From the NCBI GenBank assembly GCA_017302105.1, contig JAFLCS010000002.1, forward strand, positions 189,001 through 253,000: a stretch of 64,000 bases of DNA, given 5' to 3'. The notes under the pieces are model-generated. The model was not told the origin of the DNA and made no database searches. It was given only the letters and a program-made list of their open reading frames with translations. The stretch is from Caulobacterales bacterium (GTDB lineage Bacteria; Pseudomonadota; Alphaproteobacteria; Caulobacterales; Caulobacteraceae). Positions within the stretch are counted from its first letter, which is position 1, and every line of letters begins with the position of its first letter. Made by a program: the position numbers and the translations under genes. This document shows, in pieces, positions 51,732-61,279 of this stretch.

Positions 51732-52466
51732 ATGAAGACGATTCTTGCCGTCGCCGCCCTGACGGCCTTGATTCCGGCAGCTGCGGCCCAGGCTCAGGAG
51801 GTCCGCCGCGAGGAACGGGTGGTGGTTTTGGCCGGACCCGGCAGTCCCATGGAGATCGGCGACGAGGGCCTGACCCGCGAAGCCTTTGCGGCGCGGCACA
51901 TGGCCATGTTCGAGCGGCTGGATGCGGATCACGACGGCGTGGTGACCCGCGACGAAATGGAAGCGATGGCCCAGGCGCACGGCGCCGGCGGCCACGGTCT
52001 GCGCTTTCACGGCGTCGACGGCGAGGAGATCCAGCTGGACGGAGACGGCGAATGGACCAGCGAGGACGGCCTGCGCCGCATCGTCATCCGCCGCCATGGC
52101 CCGGGCGCCGAAGGCGCGCCGATGATCATCGACGGGGAAACCATCGACATCGAAGGCGGCGAGGGCGGCGAGCGCCGCATTGTTATCCGCAGGCGCGGCC
52201 CGGACGGCGAGACGGTCGATGTGCACGAAGGTCCGGGCGAATGGAGCGGTGCGGACGGCGAACGCCGGATCATCATCGGCGGTCTCGGTCCGGAAGGCGG
52301 CGAGCGTCACGTCATGGTGTTCCGCCATGAGGGTGAAGGCGGACTGGACGCCGACGGCGACGGTCGCTGGACCTTCGAAGAAATGGCCGCGCCGATCCGC
52401 GAGCATTTCAATCAGCTGGACGCCAACCACGACGGCTTCGTCGATGCGGCGGAGCGCGAGCACTGA
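51732..52466 (+). CDS. Exported EF-hand protein with Arg-rich internal repeats
   Basis: A 244-residue protein with a signal peptide (MKTILAVAALTALIPAAAAQA). One EF-hand (DADHDGVVTRDE, about 65-76) precedes and two (DADGDGRWTFEE, DANHDGFVDAAE) follow a middle region. Here a motif of the form E-R-R-I-V-I-R-R-x-G-P recurs (LRRIVIRRHGPG, ERRIVIRRRGPD, ERRIIIGGLGPE, ERHVMVFRHEGE) about every 30-35 residues. The start is ATG 51732; the frame is open from 51717. Calcium binding is likely; the repeat domain is unfamiliar to me. Confidence 0.78.
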   Translation: MKTILAVAALTALIPAAAAQAQEVRREERVVVLAGPGSPMEIGDEGLTREAFAARHMAMFERLDADHDGVVTRDEMEAMAQAHGAGGHGLRFHGVDGEEIQLDGDGEWTSEDGLRRIVIRRHGPGAEGAPMIIDGETIDIEGGEGGERRIVIRRRGPDGETVDVHEGPGEWSGADGERRIIIGGLGPEGGERHVMVFRHEGEGGLDADGDGRWTFEEMAAPIREHFNQLDANHDGFVDAAEREH

Positions 52467-52474
52467 ACCCTCAG

Positions 52475-52584
52475 CGTCATCCCGGCCGAGCTCCGGCGAA
52501 GGCCGGAGGGAGCGCCGGGACCTGAACGCACCACTCCATTGAGGTTAGGCCCCGGATCAGCGCGATGCGCTGTCCGGGGTGACG
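52475..52584. repeat. Palindromic intergenic repeat, second family
   Basis: The ends CGTCATCCCGG (52475-52485) and CCGGGGTGACG (52574-52584) are inverted with one mismatch. The interior carries nested palindromes (CTCCGGCGAAGGCCGGAG at 52491-52508 and CGCGATGCGC). This type of GTCATCCCGG element is widespread between genes of alphaproteobacteria. It lies between the convergent EF-hand and purT genes. It differs from the CTTCTCCC element at 45648. Confidence 0.65.
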
Positions 52585-52585
52585 G

Positions 52586-53788
52586 CTAGGGGACGACCAC
52601 CCGGATCCGTCCGGCCGCCTCGCGCGCGCGTTCGCGAGCCTCGTCCGTATCTGCGCCCAACGCCGTGGCCACGCCCATGCGGCGGCGTTCGAAGGCTTCG
52701 GGCTTGCCGAACAGGCGCAGGTCCGCGGTCGGAACCGACAGGGCCTCGGCCACGCCCTCATAGGCGACGCCTTGGGCCTCAACGCCGCCGTAGATGACCG
52801 CGCTGGCCCCGACGGCGCGGCGGCTGACATCGACCGGCAGACCCAGAATGGCGCGGGCGTGCAGGGCGAACTCGGACTGCACCTGGGTGGCCAGGGTGAC
52901 CAGGCCGGTGTCGTGCGGGCGCGGCGAAACCTCTGAGAACCAGACCTGATTGCCTTTGACGAACAGTTCGACGCCGAAGACGCCCAGACCGCCCAGCGCT
53001 TCCGTTACCTTGGCGGCGATGTCCTGTGAGGCTTTGAGGGCGGCGGCGGCCATCGGCTGGGGCTGCCAGCTTTCGACGTAGTCGCCCTTGTCCTGGCGGT
53101 GGCCGATTGGGTCGCAGAAGTCGGTGACGATCCGGCCGTCCCGCATCGAGCGGACGGTCAGCAGGGTGATCTCATAGTCGAAGTCGATCCGGCCCTCGAC
53201 GATGACGTGGGCCGTCTCGACCCGGCCGCCGGACTGGGCATAGGCCCAGGCCCTGGCGATCTGATCGGCGCTTTCGACGAAGGACTGCCCCTTGCCGGAC
53301 GAGGACATTACCGGCTTGACGAAGCAGGGATAGCCGACGGCGGCGGCCCCTTCAGCCAACTCTTGCTCGGAGCCGGCGAAGGCGAAGGGGCTGGTCGGCA
53401 GGCCCAGGTCCTCGGCGGCGAGCCGGCGGATACCCTCGCGGTTCATGGTCAGCTGGACGGCGCGGGCGGTCGGGATGACGGTGGCCAGGTCCGCCGCCTC
53501 GATCTCGGCCAGCACCTCGGTAGCGATGGCTTCGATTTCCGGCACGATGAGGTGCGGCGCCTCGGCCAGGATGACGCCGTTCAGCACCTGGGGGTCGGTC
53601 ATGGGAATGACGTGGCTGCGGTGCGCCACCTGCATGGCCGGGGCGTTGGGATAGCGGTCCACGGCGATGACCTCGGCGCCGAGACGCTGAAGCTCGATGG
53701 CGACTTCCTTGCCCAGCTCGCCCGCGCCCAGAAGCATGACGCGGACGGCGCTGTCGGACAGGGGCGTGCCGAGGCGGGGTGGGGTCAT
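52586..53788 (-). CDS. purT: Formate-dependent phosphoribosylglycinamide formyltransferase
   Basis: A 400-residue ATP-grasp enzyme that makes formyl-GAR from GAR, formate and ATP in purine synthesis. The N-terminal [24 protein letters not shown] motif is the PurK/PurT-type Rossmann start. The ATP-grasp core shows [15 protein letters not shown], and [17 protein letters not shown] is the metal-binding signature. Length equals E. coli PurT. The ATG overlaps the esterase stop by 4 bp, so it is third in the tkt-esterase-purT unit. It allows one-carbon use of formate in place of 10-formyl-THF. Confidence 0.94.
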   Translation of the reverse strand: MTPPRLGTPLSDSAVRVMLLGAGELGKEVAIELQRLGAEVIAVDRYPNAPAMQVAHRSHVIPMTDPQVLNGVILAEAPHLIVPEIEAIATEVLAEIEAADLATVIPTARAVQLTMNREGIRRLAAEDLGLPTSPFAFAGSEQELAEGAAAVGYPCFVKPVMSSSGKGQSFVESADQIARAWAYAQSGGRVETAHVIVEGRIDFDYEITLLTVRSMRDGRIVTDFCDPIGHRQDKGDYVESWQPQPMAAAALKASQDIAAKVTEALGGLGVFGVELFVKGNQVWFSEVSPRPHDTGLVTLATQVQSEFALHARAILGLPVDVSRRAVGASAVIYGGVEAQGVAYEGVAEALSVPTADLRLFGKPEAFERRRMGVATALGADTDEARERAREAAGRIRVVVP

Positions 53789-54633
53789 GGGGCAGCCTCG
53801 GGTGCCGGATAGGCCTGGCGCAGGAAGGCCGGACCCATCTGGGCGAAGATGGTTGCGTGGGTCAGGTCGTGGCGCGGCTCGTAGAACCAGGTGAGGCCTG
53901 CAGGCGCTGCACCGGTCAGGGCTTCGAGCAGGGCGTCCAGACCGGCCTGCATCTCGCCGCCCTCGTCGGCGATGGACAGCAGCAACTGACGTTCACCAGG
54001 CGCATGGTTAGCCAATAGGGCCGCAGCGTCGCCCCCCAGAGAGCCTCGGTCCCACCACATCGACGGGCTGACGGCGAGATACCGATCGAACAGGCCGGGC
54101 GTGTTGAGAAACGTCTCGACGATGAACAGGGCGGCGGCGGATTCCCCCATCACCGCATCGTCCCCGCTGGTGCGATAGCGGGCCTCGACCCAGGGCTTCA
54201 CCTCCTGCTCGAGAAGGCGGCGAAACCGATCGGACTGACCGTGGTTGGGCCACTGACGGACGATCCGCCGGTCGGTCGAACGCCAGGTCAGTTCGTTCTG
54301 GCGGTCCATCGAGGCGACACCGACGAAGATGACAGGTGCCAGCTGGCCTTCATCCATCAGCCGAGCGGCGATTGTGGCATAGGCCGGAAAGTCCTGGGCC
54401 TGGCCGCCATCCAGCAAATAGACGACAGGCCAGTTGCGATCCGGCTGATCGGCATAGCCGGGCGGCAGCAGGACGTTGATCTCACGGTCCATGCGCATGA
54501 CCTCGCTGGTCAGGGTGAAGGTGTCTCCGACCTGGGCGGGCCGCGCCGCCGGCTCTTGCTGGGCATGGGTGGGCACGGTGCCGACGAGGGCCGTCGCCAG
54601 GGCGAGCGTCATCAAGGCCGTCAGAATTCGCAT
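53785..54633 (-). CDS. Exported alpha/beta-hydrolase esterase (IroE/Fes-like)
   Basis: A 282-residue protein with a signal peptide ([24 protein letters not shown]). It has the putative-esterase fold, with [21 protein letters not shown] near the N-terminus. The nucleophile elbow is [12 protein letters not shown] (Gly-x-Ser-x-Ala), near residue 146. The terminal His is probably in [10 protein letters not shown]. Similar enzymes hydrolyse siderophores or glucuronoyl-type esters; the substrate here is unknown. The start ATG 54633 has AAAGGAAG upstream. It lies 16 bases after tkt and overlaps purT, an unexpected location for an exported esterase. Confidence 0.75.
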   Translation of the reverse strand: MRILTALMTLALATALVGTVPTHAQQEPAARPAQVGDTFTLTSEVMRMDREINVLLPPGYADQPDRNWPVVYLLDGGQAQDFPAYATIAARLMDEGQLAPVIFVGVASMDRQNELTWRSTDRRIVRQWPNHGQSDRFRRLLEQEVKPWVEARYRTSGDDAVMGESAAALFIVETFLNTPGLFDRYLAVSPSMWWDRGSLGGDAAALLANHAPGERQLLLSIADEGGEMQAGLDALLEALTGAAPAGLTWFYEPRHDLTHATIFAQMGPAFLRQAYPAPEAAP

Positions 54634-54649
54634 GGACTTCCTTTGCTGG

Positions 54650-56644
54650 TCAGAGCCGTGCCCTTGCCTGCTCCACCACCGCTGCGGCGGTGATGCCGAA
54701 CTTGTCATAGAGGACTTCAGCCGGAGCCGAAGCTCCAAAACCGGTCATGCCGACGAAGCCGCCGTCCTCGCCGATGAAGCGGTCCCAGCCCTGACGAGTG
54801 GCGGCCTCGACGGCGATCCGCACGCTGCCGCGACCTAGGATCGAAGCCTGATAGGCCGCGTTCTGCTGCTCGAACAGCTCGAAGCAGGGCACGGACACGA
54901 CGCGGGTCGGGAATCCGTCTGCCTCTAGGGTTTCGGCGGCCTGGAGTGCCAGGGCCAGTTCCGTGCCTGTACCGAACAGGGTGACCCGGGCCTCGCCGGA
55001 TGCCGCCTTGATCTCATAGGCCCCTTTCGCGGACAGGTTCTCAGGCGCAGTCGTCGTGCGAACCGCCGGGGTTTTCTGGCGCGACAGGGCCATGGCTGAG
55101 GGCGACGCCTTCGACTGAAGCGCAATCTGCCAGCATTCCATCGCCTCAATCGTGTCGGCCGGGCGGAAGACGTTGAGGTTTGGAATAGCCCGCAGCGCCG
55201 CCAGATGCTCGATCGGCTGGTGGGTCGGGCCGTCTTCACCCAGGCCGATGGAGTCATGGGTCAGGACGTGGATCGCCCGTACGCCCATCAGGGCTGCCAG
55301 GCGAATGGCGGGCCGGCTGTAGTCTGAAAACACCATGAAGGTGCCGCCGTAGGGGATGACCCCGCCATGCAGCGCCAGGCCATTCATGGCCGCCGCCATG
55401 CCGAACTCGCGGATGCCATAGTTGACATAACGCCCGTCGTAGGTCGGTGCGTCGAGGATCTCTGTGCCCTTGACGAAGGTATTGTTCGAGCCGGTCAGGT
55501 CGGCCGAGCCGCCGATCAGCTCCGGAATGGCGGCGAAGACCTGGTCCAGCGCCGCGCCTGACGCCTGGCGCGTAGCCTGGGCCGGCTGGGTGACGATGAG
55601 CTCGGCCATGGCGGCTTCCAGCTTGTCGAAAGCCCCAGCGGGCAGGTCGCCCCTCATGGCGCGGGTGAAGTCGTCAGCCTGCGAAGAGGCGGCCAGGCGG
55701 GCCTCCCAGGCCTTGCGGGCGCGGGCTCCGCGACGGCCGACGGATTTCCAGGCCCTGGCGATGTCTTCGGGCACGTCGAAAGGCGGCAGATCCCAGTTCA
55801 GCGCCTGACGAGTGGCGGCGATCTCGGCGGCCCCCAGGGCGGCACCATGGGTCTTGTGGCTGCCTTCCATCGTCGCGGCACCCTTGCCGATCCGGGTCTT
55901 GCAGGCGATCAGGGTCGGCCTGTCCTGCCGCGTAGCCCATTGCAGGGCCGAACGGATGGCCTTGGGGTCATGGCCATCGACAGCCTTGACGGCCCAGCCA
56001 GACGCCTTGAAGCGGGCCTTCTGGTCGGTCACGTCCGACAAGGCGACCTTGCCGTCGATGGTGATTTCATTGTCGTCCCAGAGCACCGTCAGCTTGGACA
56101 GCTGGAGGCGACCAGCCAGGGCTATGGCCTCCTGAGAGACCCCTTCCATGAGACAGCCGTCGCCGGCCACCACCCAGGTTCGGTGATCGACCAGATCCTC
56201 GCCGAAACGCGCCGCCAGGTGACGCTCGGCCATGGCGAAGCCGACCGAGGTGGCCAGGCCTTGCCCCAGCGGACCCGTGGTCACCTCGACGCCCGGCATA
56301 TGGCCGAACTCGGGGTGGCCGGCGGTGCGTGATCCCCACTGGCGGAAGTTGGCCAGCTCCTGGCGCGTTGCAGCCTTGTATCCGGTGAGATGCAGGAGAG
56401 CATAGATCAGCATCGAGCCGTGGCCGGCCGACAGGATGAACCGGTCTCGATCCGCCCAATCCGGCCGGGCGGCATCGAACTTCAGAAACTTCGAGAACAG
56501 CACGGTCGCCACATCGGCCATGCCCATGGGCATACCCGGGTGTCCGGACCTGGCCTGTTCGACCGCGTCCATGGCGAGAACCCGGATGGCGTCGGCCATA
56601 CGGGTCGGCGAAGGCTTGGATACAGCTGTGCTGGCGTCGGCCAT
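54650..56644 (-). CDS. tkt: Transketolase
   Basis: A 664-residue thiamine-diphosphate enzyme of the pentose phosphate pathway. The start is [25 protein letters not shown], the ThDP-binding motif is [18 protein letters not shown] and the family end carries [20 protein letters not shown]. All catalytic His and Glu positions are visible. ATG 56644 is chosen since MADAST precedes the conserved part; the frame extends upstream to 56749. The next downstream genes are an exported esterase and purT, so pentose supply and purine synthesis may be co-transcribed. Confidence 0.96.
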   Translation of the reverse strand: MADASTAVSKPSPTRMADAIRVLAMDAVEQARSGHPGMPMGMADVATVLFSKFLKFDAARPDWADRDRFILSAGHGSMLIYALLHLTGYKAATRQELANFRQWGSRTAGHPEFGHMPGVEVTTGPLGQGLATSVGFAMAERHLAARFGEDLVDHRTWVVAGDGCLMEGVSQEAIALAGRLQLSKLTVLWDDNEITIDGKVALSDVTDQKARFKASGWAVKAVDGHDPKAIRSALQWATRQDRPTLIACKTRIGKGAATMEGSHKTHGAALGAAEIAATRQALNWDLPPFDVPEDIARAWKSVGRRGARARKAWEARLAASSQADDFTRAMRGDLPAGAFDKLEAAMAELIVTQPAQATRQASGAALDQVFAAIPELIGGSADLTGSNNTFVKGTEILDAPTYDGRYVNYGIREFGMAAAMNGLALHGGVIPYGGTFMVFSDYSRPAIRLAALMGVRAIHVLTHDSIGLGEDGPTHQPIEHLAALRAIPNLNVFRPADTIEAMECWQIALQSKASPSAMALSRQKTPAVRTTTAPENLSAKGAYEIKAASGEARVTLFGTGTELALALQAAETLEADGFPTRVVSVPCFELFEQQNAAYQASILGRGSVRIAVEAATRQGWDRFIGEDGGFVGMTGFGASAPAEVLYDKFGITAAAVVEQARARL

Positions 56645-56751
56645 GGTGGCGGTCGCTCCGGGGTCAGGTGGATTTGAAGGGCGGGGGCGCTTTACCCCGA
56701 CAGGCGCGTAGGTTCTATATGGATTCGGAAATGAGCGGACGGAGCGCACCC

Positions 56752-56979
56752 ATGTCCGACAAGCTGACCGCGGCAGCGGAGCGATTGAGCCGAGCCTTGG
56801 CCGCGCTTGAAAGTAAGGCGCGCGACGTCAAGGCGCGGGCCTCAGTCGGAGACGACGACCTTTTCGCGGGCGCGCCGAGAGGAAACGACGACGAACTGCG
56901 GGCGGCGGCTCAAGAAGCGTCTGAGGCGTTGGGTCGCGCCGCCGAGGCGCTGCGTGACGCCATGGCTGAAAGGGCCTGA
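56752..56979 (+). CDS. Small coiled-coil protein (DUF4164-like)
   Basis: A 75-residue helical protein ([20 protein letters not shown]...[14 protein letters not shown]) with heptad-like spacing and a short acidic centre (VGDDDLFAG). It has no signal peptide. It is placed 4 bp before zapA, on the same strand, and 107 bp from the divergent tkt gene. It may act with ZapA in FtsZ-ring assembly, by position only. ATG 56752 has GGAG upstream; ATG 56719 is an in-frame alternative. Resembles DUF4164 proteins that sit beside zapA in Caulobacterales. Confidence 0.65.
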   Translation: MSDKLTAAAERLSRALAALESKARDVKARASVGDDDLFAGAPRGNDDELRAAAQEASEALGRAAEALRDAMAERA

Positions 56980-56983
56980 ACCG

Positions 56984-57283
56984 ATGGCCACAGTCACCGT
57001 CGAGATCAATGGAAGGCCCCATCAGGTGGGCTGTGCGGAAGGTCAGCAGGACCGGGTGAAGGATCTGGCAGCCCAGTTTGACCGACACGTCCGCCAGGTC
57101 GCCGGTGATGTCGGGCAGGTGGGGGACTTGCGACTGTTTCTGATGGCCGGGCTGCTGCTGGCCGATGAGAATCAGGATCTGAAATCCGGTGCACAGGTCG
57201 AGCTCCCGGCCGACGATGCGGCGATCGTCGAGGCGTTGAATGAGGCGGCGGCGCGGATCGAGGCGCTGACGGCGGGGCTGTAG
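56984..57283 (+). CDS. zapA: Cell division protein ZapA
   Basis: A 99-residue cytoplasmic protein that bundles FtsZ filaments. The family pattern VTVEINGRPHQVGCAEGQQDRVKDLAAQFD is visible at the N-terminus. A helical region with the pattern LRLFLMAGLLLADENQDLK follows, which in the dimer forms the coiled coil. Length matches alphaproteobacterial ZapA. In many alphaproteobacteria a 6S RNA gene follows zapA; here only 7 bases separate it from the convergent flgL, so ssrS is absent at this site. Confidence 0.88.
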   Translation: MATVTVEINGRPHQVGCAEGQQDRVKDLAAQFDRHVRQVAGDVGQVGDLRLFLMAGLLLADENQDLKSGAQVELPADDAAIVEALNEAAARIEALTAGL

Positions 57284-57290
57284 GCGCGTC

Positions 57291-58217
57291 TTAACGCAGA
57301 AGGTTCAGCAGGCTCACGTCGCGGAGTTGATTGATCACCTGGGCTGAAGCCTGGATGGCGATCTGAGACAGGTTCAGATCCGTCACGGCCTGGCTCACGT
57401 CGGCATCGGTACGGTTGCCAATGAGTTCAGTGAGGTGAAGTTGCTGTGTTTCCTGGCTGGCCAGCAAGGATTCGACCTGGTTCTGGCGGGCTCCGTTTCG
57501 GGCGGAAGCCAGGACGGCGTGCTCGCGCGCGCCGTCGAGAGCGACCAACTGCTGTTGCAGGAAAGCCTTGCCCGCATCGTCGAGGGTGCCCGCAATCGGT
57601 CCACCCGCTCCCGCATGATAGGCCTGTAAGGCTCGCAAGACCTCCATCAACGGACCACCGATCTCGTCGGCCAGAAAGCCGGACGAGGTGATCGTTGTTT
57701 CGTCGAGGCGCGCAGAGGCAACCAGCTGATCGTTCGAAAACACGTCGGCCAGCGTCGGCTCGGCCGCCAGTGTGGCCAGGTTCGTCGCCTCGACCGGGGC
57801 GTCAGTGACGCGGCCTCCGGCAAACAGGAAGGCTCCTTCATGCTTCAGATTGAGCGCGCCCTGAGCGGCCTGAAATGCACTTTCAAGCTCCATCATCAGA
57901 TTGTCGAAACGGCCCGCCGCCAAGGCGTTCGCCACAGCGTCGCGAGCGATGTCCGTCGACTCGATCAAGCGATCGAAGGCCAGGGCCTGGGTATCGAGCC
58001 GGGCTTTCACGGCCTCGCCTGTGGCGATAAAGCCGGCCAGCCGTGCATCGGCGGCTTTCAGCGCGTTCAGGGTCTCCGCATTGCGGCCAAACCCGCTGAG
58101 ATCAGTGGCAACCTTGCCGGTGGCGATGCGGTTCTGGGCATCCTGCTGGCGAGACTGCGCGCGCTGGAGATCCAGGAGGGCAGACTGGAAGTTGGCGTTG
58201 GTGGCTACACGGGTCAT
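57291..58217 (-). CDS. flgL: Flagellar hook-associated protein FlgL
   Basis: A 308-residue protein of the hook-filament junction, secreted by the flagellar type III system. The flagellin-like N-terminus has NANFQSALLDLQRAQSRQQDAQNRIATGK (about 7-35) and the C-terminal helix has QAVTDLNLSQIAIQASAQVINQLRDVSLLNLL. Length and both terminal coiled regions fit FlgL. The ATG shares its A with the flgK stop (TGATG), so the two are translationally coupled. It is convergent with zapA. Confidence 0.9.
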   Translation of the reverse strand: MTRVATNANFQSALLDLQRAQSRQQDAQNRIATGKVATDLSGFGRNAETLNALKAADARLAGFIATGEAVKARLDTQALAFDRLIESTDIARDAVANALAAGRFDNLMMELESAFQAAQGALNLKHEGAFLFAGGRVTDAPVEATNLATLAAEPTLADVFSNDQLVASARLDETTITSSGFLADEIGGPLMEVLRALQAYHAGAGGPIAGTLDDAGKAFLQQQLVALDGAREHAVLASARNGARQNQVESLLASQETQQLHLTELIGNRTDADVSQAVTDLNLSQIAIQASAQVINQLRDVSLLNLLR

Positions 58218-60334
58218 CAGATCATATTCAGCAGGGTGTCATAGAGGTCCTTGGCCGCCTGGATCATGCGGGCCGAGGCGTTGAAGGCCTGTTGGTAGGT
58301 GGTCAGACTGACCAGTTCCTCATCCAGATTGACGCCTTCCTGGGAGGCCTGGCGCTGGCGGGCTTCGGTTCGCACGGCCGCCGCCGCCTCAGCACGTGAC
58401 TGGGCTGCGGCAGCGCGCCCGCCAACGTCGCCGGCCAGTTCAGAGACATAGCGGGTGATCGACATGGAAGAGGCACCGACCGCGCCGGCAGCCTCGAAGG
58501 TCGCAGAAACTTCACCGGCCTTGCCCAGATTCAGGGCTCCGCGCCCATCCCCGACCGATAGTGCGGGTGTGCCGGGAGCAGCATTGAGGTCGAGGCGGGC
58601 CAGGGCCAGTCGATTGGGCTGGGCCAGGATGTCTGAACGGACCGAGAAGCCATCCAGGCGCGAGGCCCGAACGCCACCGCCAAGGCCGAACAGCTCGGTC
58701 ATGGACACGCCTGACGGCACCTGGGTCGTGGTGTCGCCGATGACGGAATAGGTGGTTCCCTGGCCAGAGATCGAAGTGAAACCCAGCCTGCCCTGGGGGT
58801 CCAGGGCGAAGGAACCCAAACGCCCGACGCCGGTCATGGGGTCATTCAGGGCCGTGATCAGATCCGCCATGGTCGCACCAGCCGGGACCTGGACCGTGAT
58901 ATCGCGCAGGCGTGCGCCCGACGCGCCGGCAAACCGGAAGGTCAGCGTTTCTCCGGCAGTGAACCCATGTGCGGAGCCGGCCGTCAGACCGGTGTCATAG
59001 GTAGCCGGCCGATCCGACCGCACCAGGTCGTTCAGGCCGAAATAATGCGAGAAGCCGCGTCCGTTCTTGGAAGCGGGGCTGGTGGCATCATCGGCGATGA
59101 CGACACCGTTTGCCGACGACGTCGCCTGGATAGACAGGACGCCGTTGTTGAATGACGCGGTGGCTGCACCGCCGAGCTGGGCGTTCAGGACGCTGAGGAA
59201 ATTGGCCGGCGTGGCCGCCGCGCCGTTGATGGTCATCGATCCGCCCGAGAACACGACCTCGGCGCGCGCCGTGATGGCTCCGGCGGCATTGGTGACGGCC
59301 ACGTTGGTCGTGCCTGAAAAGCCGGTCAGGGCCGCTTCGAGGCTGGTCCCGACATTGCGTCCAGTCAGGACGCTCGGAGCCGGGACGGAGGTGGAGGCAT
59401 TGTGCGCGCGATTCAGCTCATCAGAGATACGGGTCACCAACTCAGCCAGGCGCTGGGATGCCGCCGGGGCTTCCTTGTCGCGCAGGTCGATCAGGCCGCG
59501 CAGCTCTCCCGAGCCGAGGTGATCCAGCAGCGGGCGCTTTACCCCGTAGGGCTCGGTCAGCCAGATCTCGTCGAAGGCGGATTCGGCATTGACCGCGCCG
59601 GCTCGATTGTAGTCCAGGGTGGCGTGGCCGTCGCCGGCCAGCAGCATTCCGGTTCCCGTCCGGACCTGGACGCCGCCGACCGGACGTACCGAGACGCGAA
59701 CGTCCATGATCGCCGACAATTGATCGATCAGTGCGGCCTGGGCCGACTCGGCTCCGGTCGTATCGCCGCCGGCGACGGCGGCCCGCGAGATCTCGACATT
59801 CAAAGCCTCGATCTGGCCGAGCAGGTCATTGGCGCGTGCGACACCGGTGGAGATACGCGCATCGGCATCTTCGCGTACGGCCTGAATTTGCGTCGAAATC
59901 CGTGTGGCTTCGTCAAACAGGGCCTGGGTCTGACTCAAGGCCTGCTGGCGGTAAGGGCCGGAGATGGCGTTGTCCGACAGCGTCGAGAAGGCTGAGAAAA
60001 GGCCGTTGACCTTGTTGAGCAGCCCGCCGGAACCACCGGGGTCACCCAGCAGCGCCTGGATACGGTCGTAGAGTTCGGACTGGACGCCATAGCGACCGGC
60101 GTCGGCTTCGGCCTTGAGGCTGGCGGCCTGGAGAAATCGATCCGTCGCCAGGCGCACACGCGCCACATCGACGCCGGCGCCGATGCCGTTGGACGAATAG
60201 GCAACCTGGTCGGCGATCTTGCGCACATAGCCGGGCGTATTGACGTTGGAGACGTTGTCCGAGACCACGCGCAACTGCGTCTGGGCCGCCATGAGGCCCG
60301 AAGACGCCGTGTTCATGATCAGGTTCAGGCTCAT
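58217..60334 (-). CDS. flgK: Flagellar hook-associated protein FlgK
   Basis: A 705-residue protein forming the first hook-filament junction ring. The N-terminus is SLNLIMNTASSGLMAAQTQLRVVSDNVSNVNTPGYVRK, quoted here in part as MAAQTQLRVVSDNVSNVNT, the FlgE/FlgK-type motif. The C-terminal helix GVNLDEELVSLTTYQQAFNASARMIQ is diagnostic (residues about 660-690). The middle is variable, Ser/Thr/Gly-rich and surface exposed. Start ATG 60334; the frame reaches 60376. It is followed directly by flgL. A possible sigma-54 promoter lies 26-41 bases upstream. Confidence 0.93.
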   Translation of the reverse strand: MSLNLIMNTASSGLMAAQTQLRVVSDNVSNVNTPGYVRKIADQVAYSSNGIGAGVDVARVRLATDRFLQAASLKAEADAGRYGVQSELYDRIQALLGDPGGSGGLLNKVNGLFSAFSTLSDNAISGPYRQQALSQTQALFDEATRISTQIQAVREDADARISTGVARANDLLGQIEALNVEISRAAVAGGDTTGAESAQAALIDQLSAIMDVRVSVRPVGGVQVRTGTGMLLAGDGHATLDYNRAGAVNAESAFDEIWLTEPYGVKRPLLDHLGSGELRGLIDLRDKEAPAASQRLAELVTRISDELNRAHNASTSVPAPSVLTGRNVGTSLEAALTGFSGTTNVAVTNAAGAITARAEVVFSGGSMTINGAAATPANFLSVLNAQLGGAATASFNNGVLSIQATSSANGVVIADDATSPASKNGRGFSHYFGLNDLVRSDRPATYDTGLTAGSAHGFTAGETLTFRFAGASGARLRDITVQVPAGATMADLITALNDPMTGVGRLGSFALDPQGRLGFTSISGQGTTYSVIGDTTTQVPSGVSMTELFGLGGGVRASRLDGFSVRSDILAQPNRLALARLDLNAAPGTPALSVGDGRGALNLGKAGEVSATFEAAGAVGASSMSITRYVSELAGDVGGRAAAAQSRAEAAAAVRTEARQRQASQEGVNLDEELVSLTTYQQAFNASARMIQAAKDLYDTLLNMI

Positions 60335-60359
60335 ACGCAGCACGCCGATCGGCAGGACT

Positions 60360-60375
60360 TGCGCGGGCCCGGCCA
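60360..60375 (-). promoter_or_regulatory. Candidate sigma-54 promoter of flgKL
   Basis: On the minus strand TGGC at 60375-60372 is followed by GCA at 60362-60360. This gives TGGC(C)G...GC spacing equal to the sigma-54 -24/-12 pattern, although the -12 half has GC rather than TT before GCA. Flagellar class III genes of Caulobacterales often use sigma-54. The match is partial. Confidence 0.35.
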
Positions 60376-60490
60376 ATTCTGCCGGGCGTCGGGCGATCGT
60401 TTAAGCGCGAACTCTTTGATTTGCGCCGAAAATCTCTGAGCCGATGGTCTGGCCCGCCTCGGACGGCGCAAGAGACGGGCCAGTTGAGCG

Positions 60491-61105
60491 CTAGCGGGCG
60501 CGGCTGACGGCGAACAGGCCGCTGCTCTGCATCGGTGGACCTATCTCCCAATGCAACAGGCCTTCATCGGGCGTGTACATCATCAGCCGGAAAATCGTCA
60601 TGGCCGAGCCGCCGCCTTCAGCTTGGACGCGGGCCGATCCCGTGAAGCGGGCGAACCCATCCTGGTCAGCACAGCCGGCGGTGATGACTGCGTCCTCGGG
60701 CGTCACCGATACATCGGCGCTAGTTGACCACGTCCAGGCCGCCGCGCCACGGGCCAGGCGCTGGAGACGAACCGTAGGAAAGCCGTCGATCGTCATGGTC
60801 AGGCCGCCATTGGAGTTGCGCAAGGTCAGGTCCGTCGCGCCGGCTGAGGTGGTGTGGGCACCGAACCGCGCCGCGCCGCTTTGCGTGCGCCAAAAGCCGG
60901 CAAAGACTTCGGTCGAGGCACCTGCGCCCGTGCAGGTGTCGGTTTGAAGGCTCGCTACATCCGTTTCCGGCTGGACGGGCGTGGTGGTCTCACTTGCTGC
61001 GGGAGGCGCAGACCCTCCGGCTCTATCGGCGGACCCGGCCTGGTCGCAACCGGCAAGCAGGGCCAGAGCGAGCGGCGCGGCGAAATATAGGGGTGTGCAG
61101 GACAT
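60491..61105 (-). CDS. Lipoprotein with a heme-free beta-rich domain (unknown)
   Basis: A 204-residue protein with a lipoprotein signal (LALALLAGC, lipobox Leu-Ala-Gly-Cys near residue 20). A Ser/Thr/Ala/Pro-rich linker of 35 residues follows, then a beta-rich region (DLTLRNSNGGLTMTIDGFPTVRL, ADVSVTPEDAVITAGCADQ). I do not recognise the family; the end VQAEGGGSAMTIFRLMMYTPDEGLLHWEI is close to small periplasmic lipoproteins annotated as hypothetical. It stands alone, divergent from the thiolase gene. Confidence 0.6.
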   Translation of the reverse strand: MSCTPLYFAAPLALALLAGCDQAGSADRAGGSAPPAASETTTPVQPETDVASLQTDTCTGAGASTEVFAGFWRTQSGAARFGAHTTSAGATDLTLRNSNGGLTMTIDGFPTVRLQRLARGAAAWTWSTSADVSVTPEDAVITAGCADQDGFARFTGSARVQAEGGGSAMTIFRLMMYTPDEGLLHWEIGPPMQSSGLFAVSRAR

Positions 61106-61177
61106 CGGCAGCCGCTCCTTTCCCCATGAAACGGCAAGGAAGGGCCGAGGCGGACATCGCGTTCACATCTTTTAATC

Positions 61178-61196
61178 TTGACGTTGACGTAAACGT
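61178..61196 (+). promoter_or_regulatory. MerR/LiuR-type operator
   Basis: The segment starting TTGACGTTGACGTAAACGT holds three ACGT units (61181-61184, 61187-61190 and 61193-61196), 84 bases before the thiolase ATG. LiuR-like MerR-family regulators bind TTGACGTTTACGTAAACG-type sites before fatty-acid and branched-chain catabolic genes in proteobacteria. The site probably controls the thiolase-fadB-like operon. Motif recognition only. Confidence 0.55.
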
Positions 61197-61279
61197 AGGC
61201 TTTTTTGCGTGCGCGTTTCGATTCCAGACGTTATAAGCCCTCCGCGCCCCCAAGAGCCGACCGGGAAGGAACAGAGCCC

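Noticed and set aside
57284-57290. Expected 6S RNA (ssrS) downstream of zapA
   Set aside because: Only seven bases separate zapA from the convergent flgL stop, so no RNA gene can fit.
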